A stretch of 64,000 bases of DNA from Calonectria ilicicola (lineage: Eukaryota > Ascomycota > Sordariomycetes > Hypocreales > Nectriaceae): NCBI GenBank assembly GCA_020809705.1, contig CP085825.1, positions 5,456,001-5,520,000 of the forward strand, given 5' to 3'. The notes beneath the pieces were generated by a model. The model was not told the DNA's origin, searched no databases, and was given only the letters and a program-made list of their open reading frames with translations. This document shows, one piece after another, positions 10,475 through 21,796 of this stretch. Each line of letters starts with the position of its first letter. Position 1 is the first letter of the stretch. Made by a program: the position numbers and the translations under genes.

Positions 10475-11566
10475 GAACACAATTTACTCGAATCAGAGCT
10501 TTCCGTGTCTCGCAACTCATGGGATCTTGATTCAAATTTGTACCACCCATCTTGCTGAATCTGTAGTTTTAACTATCGCAAATGATAAGTTGTTTTTTCT
10601 CTATTTACACAAGTGCGCGTACATTATCGGTATGATCCTGGATCTCAGCAATAAAAGGTACAACATACAAACAGTAGACTAGGCTTGATAATTAATGGGT
10701 TATAAACACTCCGGAAGGAATTGGATAGGATTACTCTCCGTTCCGTGGCTTTGTCGTTACGTTTGGACGGGATTATTTTGCAATGAGAGGCGTGTGGGAA
10801 AATCGAATACTGCGATTCCTGCAGCTCCAAGAGAACCTATGAGTTAATGCTCACTAGTCCGACAAAAACCTGCCAAGGTGAAACAGTCGAATGATCGAAG
10901 CCGGCTTCAGAACGCCATATTGCCATTTAGGTACATCTCATCCATCACATCTCCTATAGATTCCGTATCTGGTACATGTAGGCATGATTGCGTCCCTTCT
11001 ATGCTCTTTCAGGTGTATCCAAACCCTTGTCCCAGCTCCCTTAGGCCTTATTGGCCGACACTTGGGCATGTGCCTCTGCTCTTGTGTTGACTCAGCTCTT
11101 GTGAGACATGAACAAAACTACTCGAGATAAATAAGGCCAACTCCATTTCATCACGATTTCAAAAGCAACTATTGGCATTCGAGATAATCTTGATCCGATT
11201 TTGTTCTGACGTAGCCTTGCTCCAGGCTCGTGACATCATGCCGCATTCTCTATTCTCTTGGTCACATCATTCTTCTCGCCGCCTCTCCTACGCCCCAACT
11301 ATTCGGCGCCTGACACAGTGGTGTGTCCTTCATTGTGAGAATATGGCCATCGTAGGGACCGCCGTGATAGTGGTGTATCATAACGCGCGTTGTAATGACG
11401 ATGTGTACTCTCTTCGTTGGGAATTTTTTTTTCTTTTTTTCTCTTTTCTTCTTTTCTTTTCTTCTTTTTAATAAAAAAAAAAAGGCACAGACACGGAAGA
11501 CAGTAACTACCGACTAAGCACCTTTCGTACTATGCAAATGCGAGGTTTGGGCAGGGATGTGATTGG
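10475..11566. other. Intergenic between convergent hydrophilic-protein gene and RasGEF gene
   Basis: 3' flanks of both genes. 11427-11482 is a T/C-rich run followed directly by an A run (TTTAATAAAAAAAAAAA), which could fold back on itself. No gene is supported. Confidence 0.55.
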
Positions 11567-14500
11567 TTAGAGGAATCCTGATTCGGCCAAGACTCTGTGT
11601 TTCTACGTTAGTATATTTTATGCTCACCAAGACACTTATATGAATAAATGTTCCAGCCCAGAGCTGAAACTCTGTCCGAGAAGGGAATATATGTTTATGT
11701 TTTACTTACCTCACAATTTTCTCATCCTCTCGTTCACGAGGTTCAACTTGTAAACTCTTGTCATACATCTCGTGCACATCCCCAGCTGCTTGCATGTTGC
11801 TCAAGATATAGTCTTGCAGCTCGGGAACTGGCTGTAATGAGTATCCCACATTCTGGTACTGTTGAATGTCACGAATCACTTCGGCAGTCTTGGCTCTTTT
11901 GGCAAAATTTATCAGGTTAGTCTTCTTGATGATGGACGGGATTCCGTCTTCAATGAATGTCAAATCAGTAAGATAGACGCCTGATCATCGGTCAGAATGA
12001 GTGTGAAAGTATCATGTTGAACATTCGTGGATTCTTACCAAAGAATGGAATGCAAGGTGGGTTTGCAGCGTGAAGAGCCTCTCGATATTCGCCAAAATTT
12101 TTGGTGCTCGCCATGACTCTCCGCATTGATTCTAGCACAGTCTGTGTGCGTTGAGGAACCTGATCCCAGGTTCGTTTCAAACGCGCTATTGGCGCGGTAC
12201 CCAAGGCGGAAATGATGGAAGTGAGTGTTGAAAAGTTGTTCAGGGAGCGGCACCTCTGCATATTTGTTAGCAGTTGTATCCTTATAAACGACTGTTTTAA
12301 TCAACTTACATCAGCAACGGATACAAAATGCTTAATTACAACGACACGCTTTTTTACATCCATTTGGGCCAGAATCATCTCTGCGACCCAATTGGTCATC
12401 TGATTCGAGTGAAGGATGAGTGCCTTCACGTTAGGAGCGAGGTCGGGCTCGCCTTCATTAATTTTCTTCTGCCATGTCTTGTTTAAGCACTCTGTAGCCT
12501 TGATCTTGCCATAAAGACGAGATTCAATAATAGTAAGTTGTCGAGCAAACTCGGTCACATCGATGTCCAAAAACTTTAGTTTCTTCATGTTCTTGGGCAT
12601 AATCGGGGTCGGTGTATTTTGGTTAACCGTCTGTATCATTCTGCGAGCGCCAGCCTCCTTGCCACTTAACCTCTGGTCTAGGACAGCCATGAGAGGCGCC
12701 GATCCTGGTGTCTCGGTCGACTTGACGGTATCTCTAGCGAAAGTGTATACGTCGCGAATGAGTTGTTTTGAATCCTCGTTATATTCTTCCATCCAGAAAT
12801 TATCAAACCAACTCTTCAAGATGTTGACGACTCGGAACCGAATGAGCTTCTGTTTACGATCTCTCCACATTTCAAAGTCAGACTGGGATAGACCCTCCGG
12901 AGGCTGGATACCAAATCGCTTAACAAGCATCTCAAAAAGCTCCCTTGCGGTCGTAAAGGATCGGTAAGTGAGAAGGAAGGTATTATTAAAGCTCGAGTCG
13001 AGCTTGTCATGACGGGTGAGTTGCTCTACTAAGCCAAGGAGTGACCCTCCCTTCACGGTAGGCGTGGTCGTCTTGCTGTCCCAAGATACTTCATGCTCGA
13101 AGTCTAGACGCAAGAATTCGGGAGTGTCTTCAGCAGGTGCCAGTCCAGCTTGTGGAGAGGGATCTTCGCCAAATATCTTCTTGACCTTGGAGTAGTCGCC
13201 TTTTCGAAAGTTTCCTGGTGGTGGATCACCCTCGCTGAAAGACTGCGCTGTGATGAGTGGAGGTCGTGTCGGGGCTGGTGTTGTCCTTGATTCGGAGCGT
13301 TGGTGAGGCCGCTCATACGGCATTGTCTCTCCCCTCTGCAGTGGCGCCCTGGGCACTTGTTCTTCGTGAGACTGTTGTTCTGCTTGTTGTTGTTGAAGGT
13401 TAATTTGTACTTGTTCTGATAGAAGTTGCAAAGAGAAGCCGATGTGTGAAGAGTTAGTTTCGAGTGCTCGGGCACATTGTCGCACATAGTCAAGACGATT
13501 TTCCAAAGCCTCACCCCGAACCTCAGCCCATTCATCAGCTAAAGGTCCAGCAACGGCCTGACAGCCAAGAACCAAGTCGGAAATATTATCATAGAGACTC
13601 TGTTTGTTGGTTCCAAAGTCGGCCAGTTGCGGTGTCTGGAAGCTATTTCCTAGGGATGATAAATCGATGGATTCAATCATGGCAATCCAAGGCTTGAATA
13701 TTTCCAATACCTTTCCACCAGCAAAACAAACGTTGTTTCCAATTACTTCATGCCGATATGGCGTAACAATTTTATCTGGCGCAATTAAGCTCTTGTCGAG
13801 CTCTCTGATACTCGAGACAAGGATTCGTTTTTGTTCATCGAGTCGTTCTAGTAATCTGTTGTCGAGTATTGCAGTGGGCTCTATCACCCCCTCCTCATCT
13901 TCTAGAAAGTTGGCAGTTATTGGATCGCTGGGACCCAAACCATTGTTTTGCCAGCTTCCGCCGGTAGTGCTGCCAATAACAAACCCGGGGAAAAGGCGAG
14001 GAATTTCTTCGCCACGTTGTTGGCGAGCAACTTCAACATAACTGAATACACCATGAAGAACTCCTTCCGCCTCTTGTAGACACTTCTGTATAGATTCAGC
14101 GTTGGGCCAATCTGCCGCTGCAATGTGGGAGGATATGACGAGTTTCGAGAACTTGGACATCATATCTCGGAAGTGAGGATACAGGGCCTTGTTGGTCGAG
14201 ATGATCGACGGTTGGCCGGAGTGGTTGTCAGTTGTACCTGACCCAGCAGCCAGGAGAAGCCTGAGATGATCTGAAATGTCTTCAGCTCTCGCGACATATT
14301 CGGAGCGGTTATTATTTGTTATCGCTTCACGATATCGATCGATTGCCCGTTTCATATTGGAGACAAGCAAGCTCCAGCTAAGCGAGGGCGTGGATCCATC
14401 ATCAAAAAAGCTTCGTGGGACAGTAGCGGTTGTGGGGAGATTGTAAGTAGTGCTGGTAAACGAGGTAGCTGAAGCCATGTTTGGCACTTGTCCAGCAGCT

Positions 14501-15488
14501 ACATTGCCATTGGGTGAGGCGTCGTTTCTTGAACGGCCAATTGTTACACCGTTCATCGAATCCATTGACGTTGATGGAGATAAAGCACCACTAAACGAAG
14601 TGCGGTTTCGGAGCTAGAAGATGGATTGTTAGCGGGCTTATCTCAATGTGATGAGAGCCGAGTAGTCTGTATTACCTTGGTGCGTCGAGCGAGCCTTGAG
14701 GAATCCCCTTCAGCTTCAGAGGCAGAGGTCAGTGACTCGTCATCCTCGTCCTGAGTCAGGCCACGAGCCATCATCTCTGGAGGTGGTCTTGTCTTGTCAG
14801 GAAGATTAACGTTCATGCGATCTCGAGGACCGGTCTCGGTAGAAGAGACGGGGGATTCGAGTGGTAGCTCCATGCTCCGATCACCAGTCATCATGTTGTA
14901 GTAGAACAAACGACCATCAGGAGTGGCTTGGGGAATCCAAAAATCGGCTCGAGACTTGTCGCTACCATCAGTACCCTCGAGAGGTAACGCAGATGGCCCG
15001 TCGCCATCAGAATCGTCGTCCTGGTCATAATGATCTTCGTAAATTTCCGGCTCCTCAGGTTCTTCGTCAACCTGATCAACATGGCCATTCTGAATTGGGT
15101 CAGGCAAGTCGTCGGGACTCGTGATAATCTGACAGTAGTTGCTGGGGAACCAGCCGCGAACACCGTTGATGACACCATCCCACCAGCCGCTCTCAAGCTG
15201 GGTGATAACCTGGATTACATCGCCCTCGTGGAAGCTGAGGCTGGTGCGGTCGTCTGCTTCGTAGTCGTAGAGGGCGCGGACATACATGGCGCCCGGAGGC
15301 GCGGTACCGACGATGCCGTTCATGAGACCCCAAGCGGAGGGATCGACCCTGGATGAAGAGGAATGGGGGTCGGAGGCTTGAAGTGAGGTAGGCGTGATGC
15401 GCGCGGACAGGGAGTCGGCGGAGGGGTCGTGGGTGGTGCGCGAAGAGTGGATACTTGGCGGCACGACGGCGGTCTGTATCCTAAGCAT
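11567..15488 (-). CDS. CDC25: Cdc25-type Ras guanine-nucleotide exchange factor
   Basis: Five exons: 14676-15488, 12310-14613, 12039-12255, 11710-11980, 11567-11594; 1210 residues. Domains in order: SH3 at about 68-122 (ALYDYEADDRTSLSFHEGD, then ESGWWDG and GWFPSNY), a WW-like segment near 185-210, a long helical middle, the RasGEF N-terminal module at about 770-900 (LLTYRSFTTARELFEMLVKR), and the catalytic Cdc25 domain at about 940-1180 (DIDVTEFARQLTIIESRLY, then FGVYLTDLTFIEDGIPS). It activates Ras and hence adenylate cyclase/PKA in yeast-type signalling. The last exon is only 28 nt. A strong GTAAGT donor at 11704-11709 removes an apparent stop, and the spliced tail reads RVLAESGFL, close to the (R)LLSESGFL ending I recall for this family. 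It is head-to-head with the C2H2 factor gene. Confidence 0.93.
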
Positions 15489-16786
15489 ATTGCGGCGACC
15501 GCGCTCGACTCAGGACATGGTCGGATGCGGAAGCCGTGTACAGAAGCCAAACGCCAAACAAGCACGTTGTGTATCGATTTTTTTGACAGTTAGTGCTGGG
15601 TTAACGATGGCAACTTGCAGCAGCATGCCACCAGGATCAAGGGCGAGGGGCTAAAGGGTTAGAGGCTCGCACAGACGAGGTGAGAGACTGGATAGAGGGC
15701 TCACTCGCAGTAGCGATAGCAGAATGCAGAGAAGGAAGGCTTCAGATTCCAGGGGAGGGGGGGGGCAACAACGGATGCGACAACCAGCCACGACGTGAGT
15801 GGGCGCAAGCAGATGTGAGTTTGGTGGGCGAGGGGCTGCTAAGCAAGTCGGCATGCAGAGTGCGGCGGGCGGGGGGTTGGCTGAGACGTCGCTGTATGCC
15901 AGTCGGACCAGGCCAAAATGGAGCGACAAGGCCGAGGTCGAATGGCACCCAAGGCTCAGGGCCACTCCGAAGCAACCCAGACAGGTACCCTGGAGCAGTG
16001 GAGGGGTGGTGACTGGCTTTGGTTGGATTGGAAGGGTCAGGGAGCGAATGCTACCTTTTGGCGAGAGAAGAAGAGGGCAGGGCAATAAGAAGGCAAGGAC
16101 TGATTAGTTGGTGGCCAGCAGGCGCCGTGACGATTGATATGAATTGAATCAATACAAGCAAAGGAGAAGTCGCTGGTATGGCAGTGGTAGTTGATTGTTG
16201 AAGCAAGATGGAGCAGGCCTCAAGGGAGATGTTGTCCGCAACAGAAGGCTCCATTCTTTGGCTCTCATACCAGGGCTGAAGAGGGGTTGTTGACTCGCGC
16301 CCACACACCTTGTGCCCACCATCCACCCGCATCCGCACTGACACCAACGCTTGACAATGACACCCGGACCGACACTGAGAGTATTATTTTACCCAATTCG
16401 CAAGGTCCAGAAGCTCAACAGGAGAGAGAGCAAGGCAAATCGCCAATTCCTCATGGGCAATCTTGGTCTCGCCTCTGGACAAGTCGAACAGCGTGATGAT
16501 TGCTTGCCGAGCTTGAGTGATACTGGCTTGCTTTGGAGGCTTGGCTGTCCCAGCTCAGCGACAGGACGCCACTCGGCTAGCAACGTGGGTTATTTTCCAT
16601 TTCAAGCTCACTGTACATGCCGGAAGGTTGGTTGACAGTACATAATCGGACTGACTCCTCCTTCGAGCAAAGCTTGCAAGGCCCTGCTCTGAGCCCTGGA
16701 CGCACAGGCAGCATGGCCAGAAAGGGAAAATAGCCGAGCATGACAGTCCAGCGAACCTTGCTGTAGTGTGGCTGTTCACAGAGCTG

Positions 16787-16812
16787 CCCCTCCAAGCAGC
16801 CCCTCCAAGCAG
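16787..16812. repeat. 13-nt tandem repeat, two copies
   Basis: CCCCTCCAAGCAG at 16787-16799 is repeated without spacer at 16800-16812, followed by further CAG and C-rich sequence. Confidence 0.9.
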
Positions 16813-17838
16813 CAGCCCCCCCTCCCAGTTCCCCCAAGCGCATCCAGTGAGGGAGGACAGAAAAGAAGCACTCCATGGCTAGAAGACATCCAGCAGACTG
16901 GCTCACGGCGCGGCTACTAAAAATTGTGGTGTGATGTTCATCGGCATAGGTGCGATTACCCTTGACGCAGCTGACGAGCTAAAGTGCTTGCGTATGTTTA
17001 CCTGCTGGCGAGCATTTGCCAGTTTTGTAACCCATCAATCGACATCCCCTCTTATTTTATCCACCAACCTACCAGGAAGACAGAGGCGCTTCCTCTCCTG
17101 ATTTCTTGCTGGTTTCTCCGCCTTGAGCGTGTACTTTGATCAGTCAGCCAGCAACAACCAACGAGAAGCCTACTTGGGCCGGAAGCCCGGGCCACGAAAT
17201 GTGACGGGCGCAATATGCTTCAGTGACAGGATCATGTTCCAAGGAGAAGCACGTAATTTCAAAGAAGGGATATCCTGGCCGAGCGTTCTCCTGGCGGTCC
17301 ATGCACTATCACTTGGCTATCACTCTGGCTGTCACTCGTCGGCGGCGCCGCTTTCCCACACCGCTACAAATGAGTACCACTTTGATAAAGACCAGTTAGT
17401 GTCTAGTGTGCAACAGCGGGCTCCTCGGGTTCGGGGTTTGTCTCGTGGTCTTGGTGGGTGTGTCTGCCTCAGGTGGCACATGGCTCAGTGCGCATCTCCG
17501 CACTTTTCCCCTCCCCCCTTCTCGCAATGCTGCTCGCCTGGCAGTTGGCACCTTGACATTGGAAATGCCACGACACAGTGGCCGGCGCGTTGCTGCCCCT
17601 CCCCCTCTGCTGGGTACCTCGCTACCAGTTGCAGTGACTTCTGCAGCCAGGACGTTCGCTGCGCACCAACCACTATTGTCGATTGCCCACCAGGAGTTCC
17701 CCTCTCCTAACTTCCATCAGCTGCCACTGTCCACGAGACACATGCCCACTTTGATGCTTGGCTTCGTGGTCTGCACCTCGCCGCCGACAAAGTACGACCC
17801 GGCCCGGATGTACCTCAGGGAATGTGTGTATTGGCTCT

Positions 17839-18013
17839 AGGAGCTGAGGAGCATACCAAAAACAGAGACAAGTGGTAGGCAACAAATTTCTGGCCTGGCC
17901 CCACCTCGCTTGTTCAGAGGCGAGAGCATGATTGTTGGCGCACCGCACCGTACAAACAAGAGAAGACTCAACAGCCCTGAGGCATTGATGTTACAACAGG
18001 AGCTGAGGAGCAT
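17839..18013. repeat. 16-nt direct repeat pair
   Basis: AGGAGCTGAGGAGCAT occurs at 17839-17854 and again at 17998-18013, starts 159 bp apart. The spacer does not resemble a mobile element. Confidence 0.9.
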
Positions 18014-20928
18014 TGAATGCTTCACGGCGGCACGCACGCACTCATGCCATGCGCTCGCTCCACCCACCACCCATCGTCTTGACACCACGTGGAGCCCGTA
18101 CCAAAATATGGCTCCTTACACCGGGACTGTGCCGCGGACCCGCCCGCCATGCTATCGTAATGGACTAATCCACCCGGCGCGCATTTGCTAAGACAGCGAC
18201 GTGAGTTTAGTTACACACTACCAGACACAGAGTACACACCGACCATCCTGGGCATACTGTCTACTTTTAGAGGTTTGAGATGCCCTTGCCCTGCTTATGT
18301 TCAAGAGAACAAGGTTTTGATAACCTTGTCTAAAGAAGTTGGACTCAAACCCAGCGGTTGATGATCCGAGATCTCAACCATGCGGGCGTCCTGCAGCTCA
18401 ACATGTTTGACCCTCGGTCCTCGGCCTGCACTACATTTTCTTCGAGGCCCTTTCCCTTGGTGGATTTGGTTGATGGGACCCATTCGGGCGCCAGTGCCGC
18501 CTGACCGTTGCGGGGTACTTCTGGTCGAAGGACAAATAGGTTGCAGATCCGAGGGGCCAGGACAAAATGGAGGGGTGTCCAGTCACTGTACTAGGTTTCT
18601 AATTCTTTTCTTCTCTGACGAGATGAACCCTTCTGCCCATTACTTCAAATCAGAGCTTAGTCTCGTCCCTGGAAAGTCCCTGTAGGCCAGTGCTCGAAGT
18701 CCGAAGTCATTGTCGTATCTTAAAAAAAAATCCCTTACAAAATAGCATCCTCTCCATCTTATCCTTGGCCTTGCTACGGTCGCTAATTTTTTTCTTTTCT
18801 TCTTTTAATTTTGTTTTTATACTTGTGCTATTATTATTATCATGAGAGTGGATACTCAAATGGACCTAGCAATCCAACGACCCGGGTACCCTCATCTCGT
18901 GTATTTTGCATTATTGACACCAACGGGTGTGTCCGAGGTGATAGGTCTGTTTCTTGGAATGTTCTGCAACCGGGATCTCCTGTCGATCCTTGAGATCAAA
19001 TTTGGATGCACTAAACTACCCAAGTACGAGTTATCCAAATTGATGACGACTTTATTCGTGGTACTGTTCATTCACAGGGGGTCTTAAGCTGGATTCTCCT
19101 TGTGGAGCGCAGGTCTGCCCTTGGTCTCATGCTATCGCTCATGCCGTCCCAACTTCCCTATTTGCAGGTACCTTGCTCGAGGGCCGTCATGCACCAAACA
19201 GACGAACATATGCTCCTTTGATCCGCATTGCTGTTGCACATGCAAGGCGGCTAAGGAATGTCTGCACTGTGCAATCTCATCAACGCTCGTCATGTAGCAC
19301 CATGGCAATGGTGGAAGGAAATGAGACGCCCTTGAATCTTGGGACATGGCTGGATCTAATCAGTTAATAGGTTTGGTTGGATAAGGAGGAAATGGTGTCC
19401 CAGAATGGAGTCATCAATGTCACGGACGTTTGTTTTGCTTTAGGGACCAAACTCTGGCGGCAACGGTAGATGAAAGATGTTGCACGTCCCCTTCATCCCT
19501 TGGTGCACACAATACAGTACACAAAAGGGAACTCGACGAAATTAAACACCCGACCCCAAGAGAGATTACCTTGTCCCAGAAACCGCGGGATGGCCCAAGC
19601 AGCGATCAGTGTCGGCGCAATTACAGCACTGTGTAGAACGTGGAGAGGTGATCCGCAATCACGTACAGTGCGTAGTCCCGCCTGGTGGGGTCGACGGCGC
19701 ATAGGTAATACGGGCTCGGGTCCAGTTGGCCACAATTGCGTCCTCTGGTTTGAGGAGATTTGCTGTGGGTGGGACGCGGGATGCAAGGCGCGGAGCCCAT
19801 CGCCGTGAGCCGGTGTTCTGGGTGCGGGATCTCTTGACAGGCGGCCAAAAGTGATCACGCTACGCCAAATATGCTCTGGTAGAAGGGGAAGCTCCCAGCT
19901 TCCGGTTCCCACCGGAGCTTATTGCAGCTTCCCCGCTGGACCAACCCATGGTGATTTCATCGACCCAGCCTGGTTGGAGATGAGCTGCCGTGGGTTGCTG
20001 AGGCTGGGCCCTGAATCTGTCAGCGAATCGATACCTCTGCCTCGCTACTTTGGAGGCGGTGGCTAGGGTAACTCGTGCCCCGTTCCAACTTTCCTCAGCC
20101 CCTGCTTGCCGGGTACCTGCTCTACTGGATGTTTGCTCCCACTGCTCCGCAACTGGGAAGTGCATCCTGGTTAATGGACATAGCACAACGGTATTAATGG
20201 ACTCGTAAGAGAGTTTTTCTGGCTTGTCCTGGCCCTCTCGTTCCGAAGCTGGCGAGCGGTGGGCTCTAGTGGACCACAGGCTTTGGATTCCTCGCCGGGT
20301 TGACGGCCTCGATGGATTCCGAGTGGAGCGCGATGTTGTTACCAGTCATCCTTCTTGCTCACCGCGCCCGACACCGACATTGGCTCCGACTTTTGCACGT
20401 CACCGACTCTATGTTATGCTGTCTTGACCGATGGCCATGCCGATGGGGCGGTTCCATTGCTGTACCTTAGGCCCTGCACCAACAAGCAAAAACGGCCCCT
20501 GCGGCATGGCCTCCCGTCAAGCCCACCTGAGAGTGCGCAATGAACGCAAAAGAAACGAAAAGTGATAGACCAGACCAGCCCTGCAGGAACCAGGTTTCGT
20601 AAGTACCTGGCCGTATAGGTTGGCGCTGAAAGGTACTTGGCCTGGCGTCGTGTCTCGGCCAACACTCAACGCTGCTTTAATGAGGGGCGTTGTCTAGGTT
20701 CTCCTGACAGAATTTTCACCTGCGGCCCTCCAGTCCACCTCGTCCGCCTCGTTCTTGATGGTCCAGGAGCGAGGTCGCTACCACCGTAAACAGCCTAGGG
20801 TCTCGGGGGGCTTCTGAGAGGGGTCCGACACTGGCGACCCCCCCCCCCAGGACAGGCTGCCCCTCCATTGATGGAAGGAGCCCCGCTGTCGTGTCAGCAG
20901 TCAGGCTTCTGCATCAGTGCATATAGCT

Positions 20929-20968
20929 TGTGCTGTGCTGTGTTGTGCTATGTTGTGCTGTGCTGTAC
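20929..20968. repeat. Degenerate TGTGC/TGTTG pentanucleotide repeat
   Basis: About eight units of TGTGC, TGTTG and TGCTA type in a row. One frame reads as a Cys-rich string, which makes a spurious open frame. Confidence 0.85.
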
Positions 20969-21174
20969 GCGGCCAGCCCTGTCCTCCAGCGGCCTCCTCG
21001 CCCTTCCCTGTCCTCCACCGTCCCGGCGCCCGCGCCAGTCCCAGTGCCCTGCCCTGTGCTCAGTGCGCTGAGGAGCTTGCGTCTGCTGCGCTGGCACGAG
21101 TGCCCAGAGGGCCACTTTTGAGACCACGACTGAGCACCAAGTCCAGTGGTTGCGCCCCCGGGTACCAGCCCCAG

Positions 21175-21420
21175 CAACTCCCTCAGCCACCCCTCCCTCT
21201 TCCCACTTTGCCTCTCCCTCGCTCCTTCCCTCCCTCGTTCTCTCCTCTTTCTGTGGTTTCCCCTCCTCGCCCCTCCCCACCCAAAAAAAATAAGTGCCCC
21301 CCCAAAGTCCCGGGTCACTCCCCCCCTCCGGATTTCCCTCCCCTCCCGCCCCTCTGCTCTCCCTCGTCGCTTTTATTCCCTCCCTCCCGCCCACCTTCCA
21401 TCATCAATCATCTTCTCGCG
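21175..21420. promoter_or_regulatory. C/T-rich promoter belt upstream of the C2H2 factor
   Basis: Nearly all pyrimidine on the + strand for about 245 bp, starting roughly 620 bp before the ATG at 21797. CT-rich tracts close to transcription starts are common in filamentous fungal promoters, often where no TATA box is present. I infer that transcription starts just downstream. Confidence 0.5.
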
Positions 21421-21796
21421 ACCATCCCGCCCCTCACCACACGTCCAATCGCCCATCCACCTACCGGTGCACCACGTCCTCGAGGCCCTCAAGAGCCTCT
21501 GTTCCCACCACAAACCTTCCAGCCAGCTTTCCATGACCAGAATACATACATCTCCAATGACCATAACTACGATCGAGTCCACCGCAGACACCCTTTAAAC
21601 CCCACGGGAGTGCGCGCAAGCGAGGAGCTAGGAGTCGAGAGCGAGAGCGAGAGAAAGCCACCACAAAACACTGCGAGCAACACGATATTCAACCATCGTG
21701 CCCTCGGGCCTAATTTAATTGCCCGTTTTCCAGCGTCACCTTGCTGTTACCGTTTGTCGCCAACCCGCCCCACGGAAGCGCGACCAAGTCATCAAG

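Larger units (their letters stand above)
15489..21796. other. 6.3 kb gene-free interval between divergent RasGEF and C2H2 factor genes
   Basis: The largest gap in the window. It must hold both promoters and probably long leaders. I see no exon chain with a recognisable domain. Visible structure: a 13-nt tandem repeat at 16787-16812, a 16-nt direct repeat at 17839-17854 and 17998-18013, six GGTACC words, a TGTGC-type short tandem repeat near 20930, C runs, and a C/T-rich belt at about 21175-21420. Open frames up to 328 codons exist but look like by-products of low-complexity C-rich DNA. A long non-coding RNA is possible and unproven. Confidence 0.6.

Noticed and set aside
11427..11482. T/C tract followed by A tract, as a possible transposon end or SINE tail
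   Set aside because: No target-site duplication, no internal promoter boxes and no coding remnant nearby.
18301..18390. tRNA-like stretch on the minus strand (GGGTTTGAGTCC resembles a B box)
   Set aside because: The flanking bases do not form a T-arm stem, and I find neither an A box nor an acceptor stem at the right distance.
19493..19912. 139-codon minus-strand open frame
   Set aside because: Pro/Arg-rich, no family resemblance, overlapped by equally long frames on the other strand.
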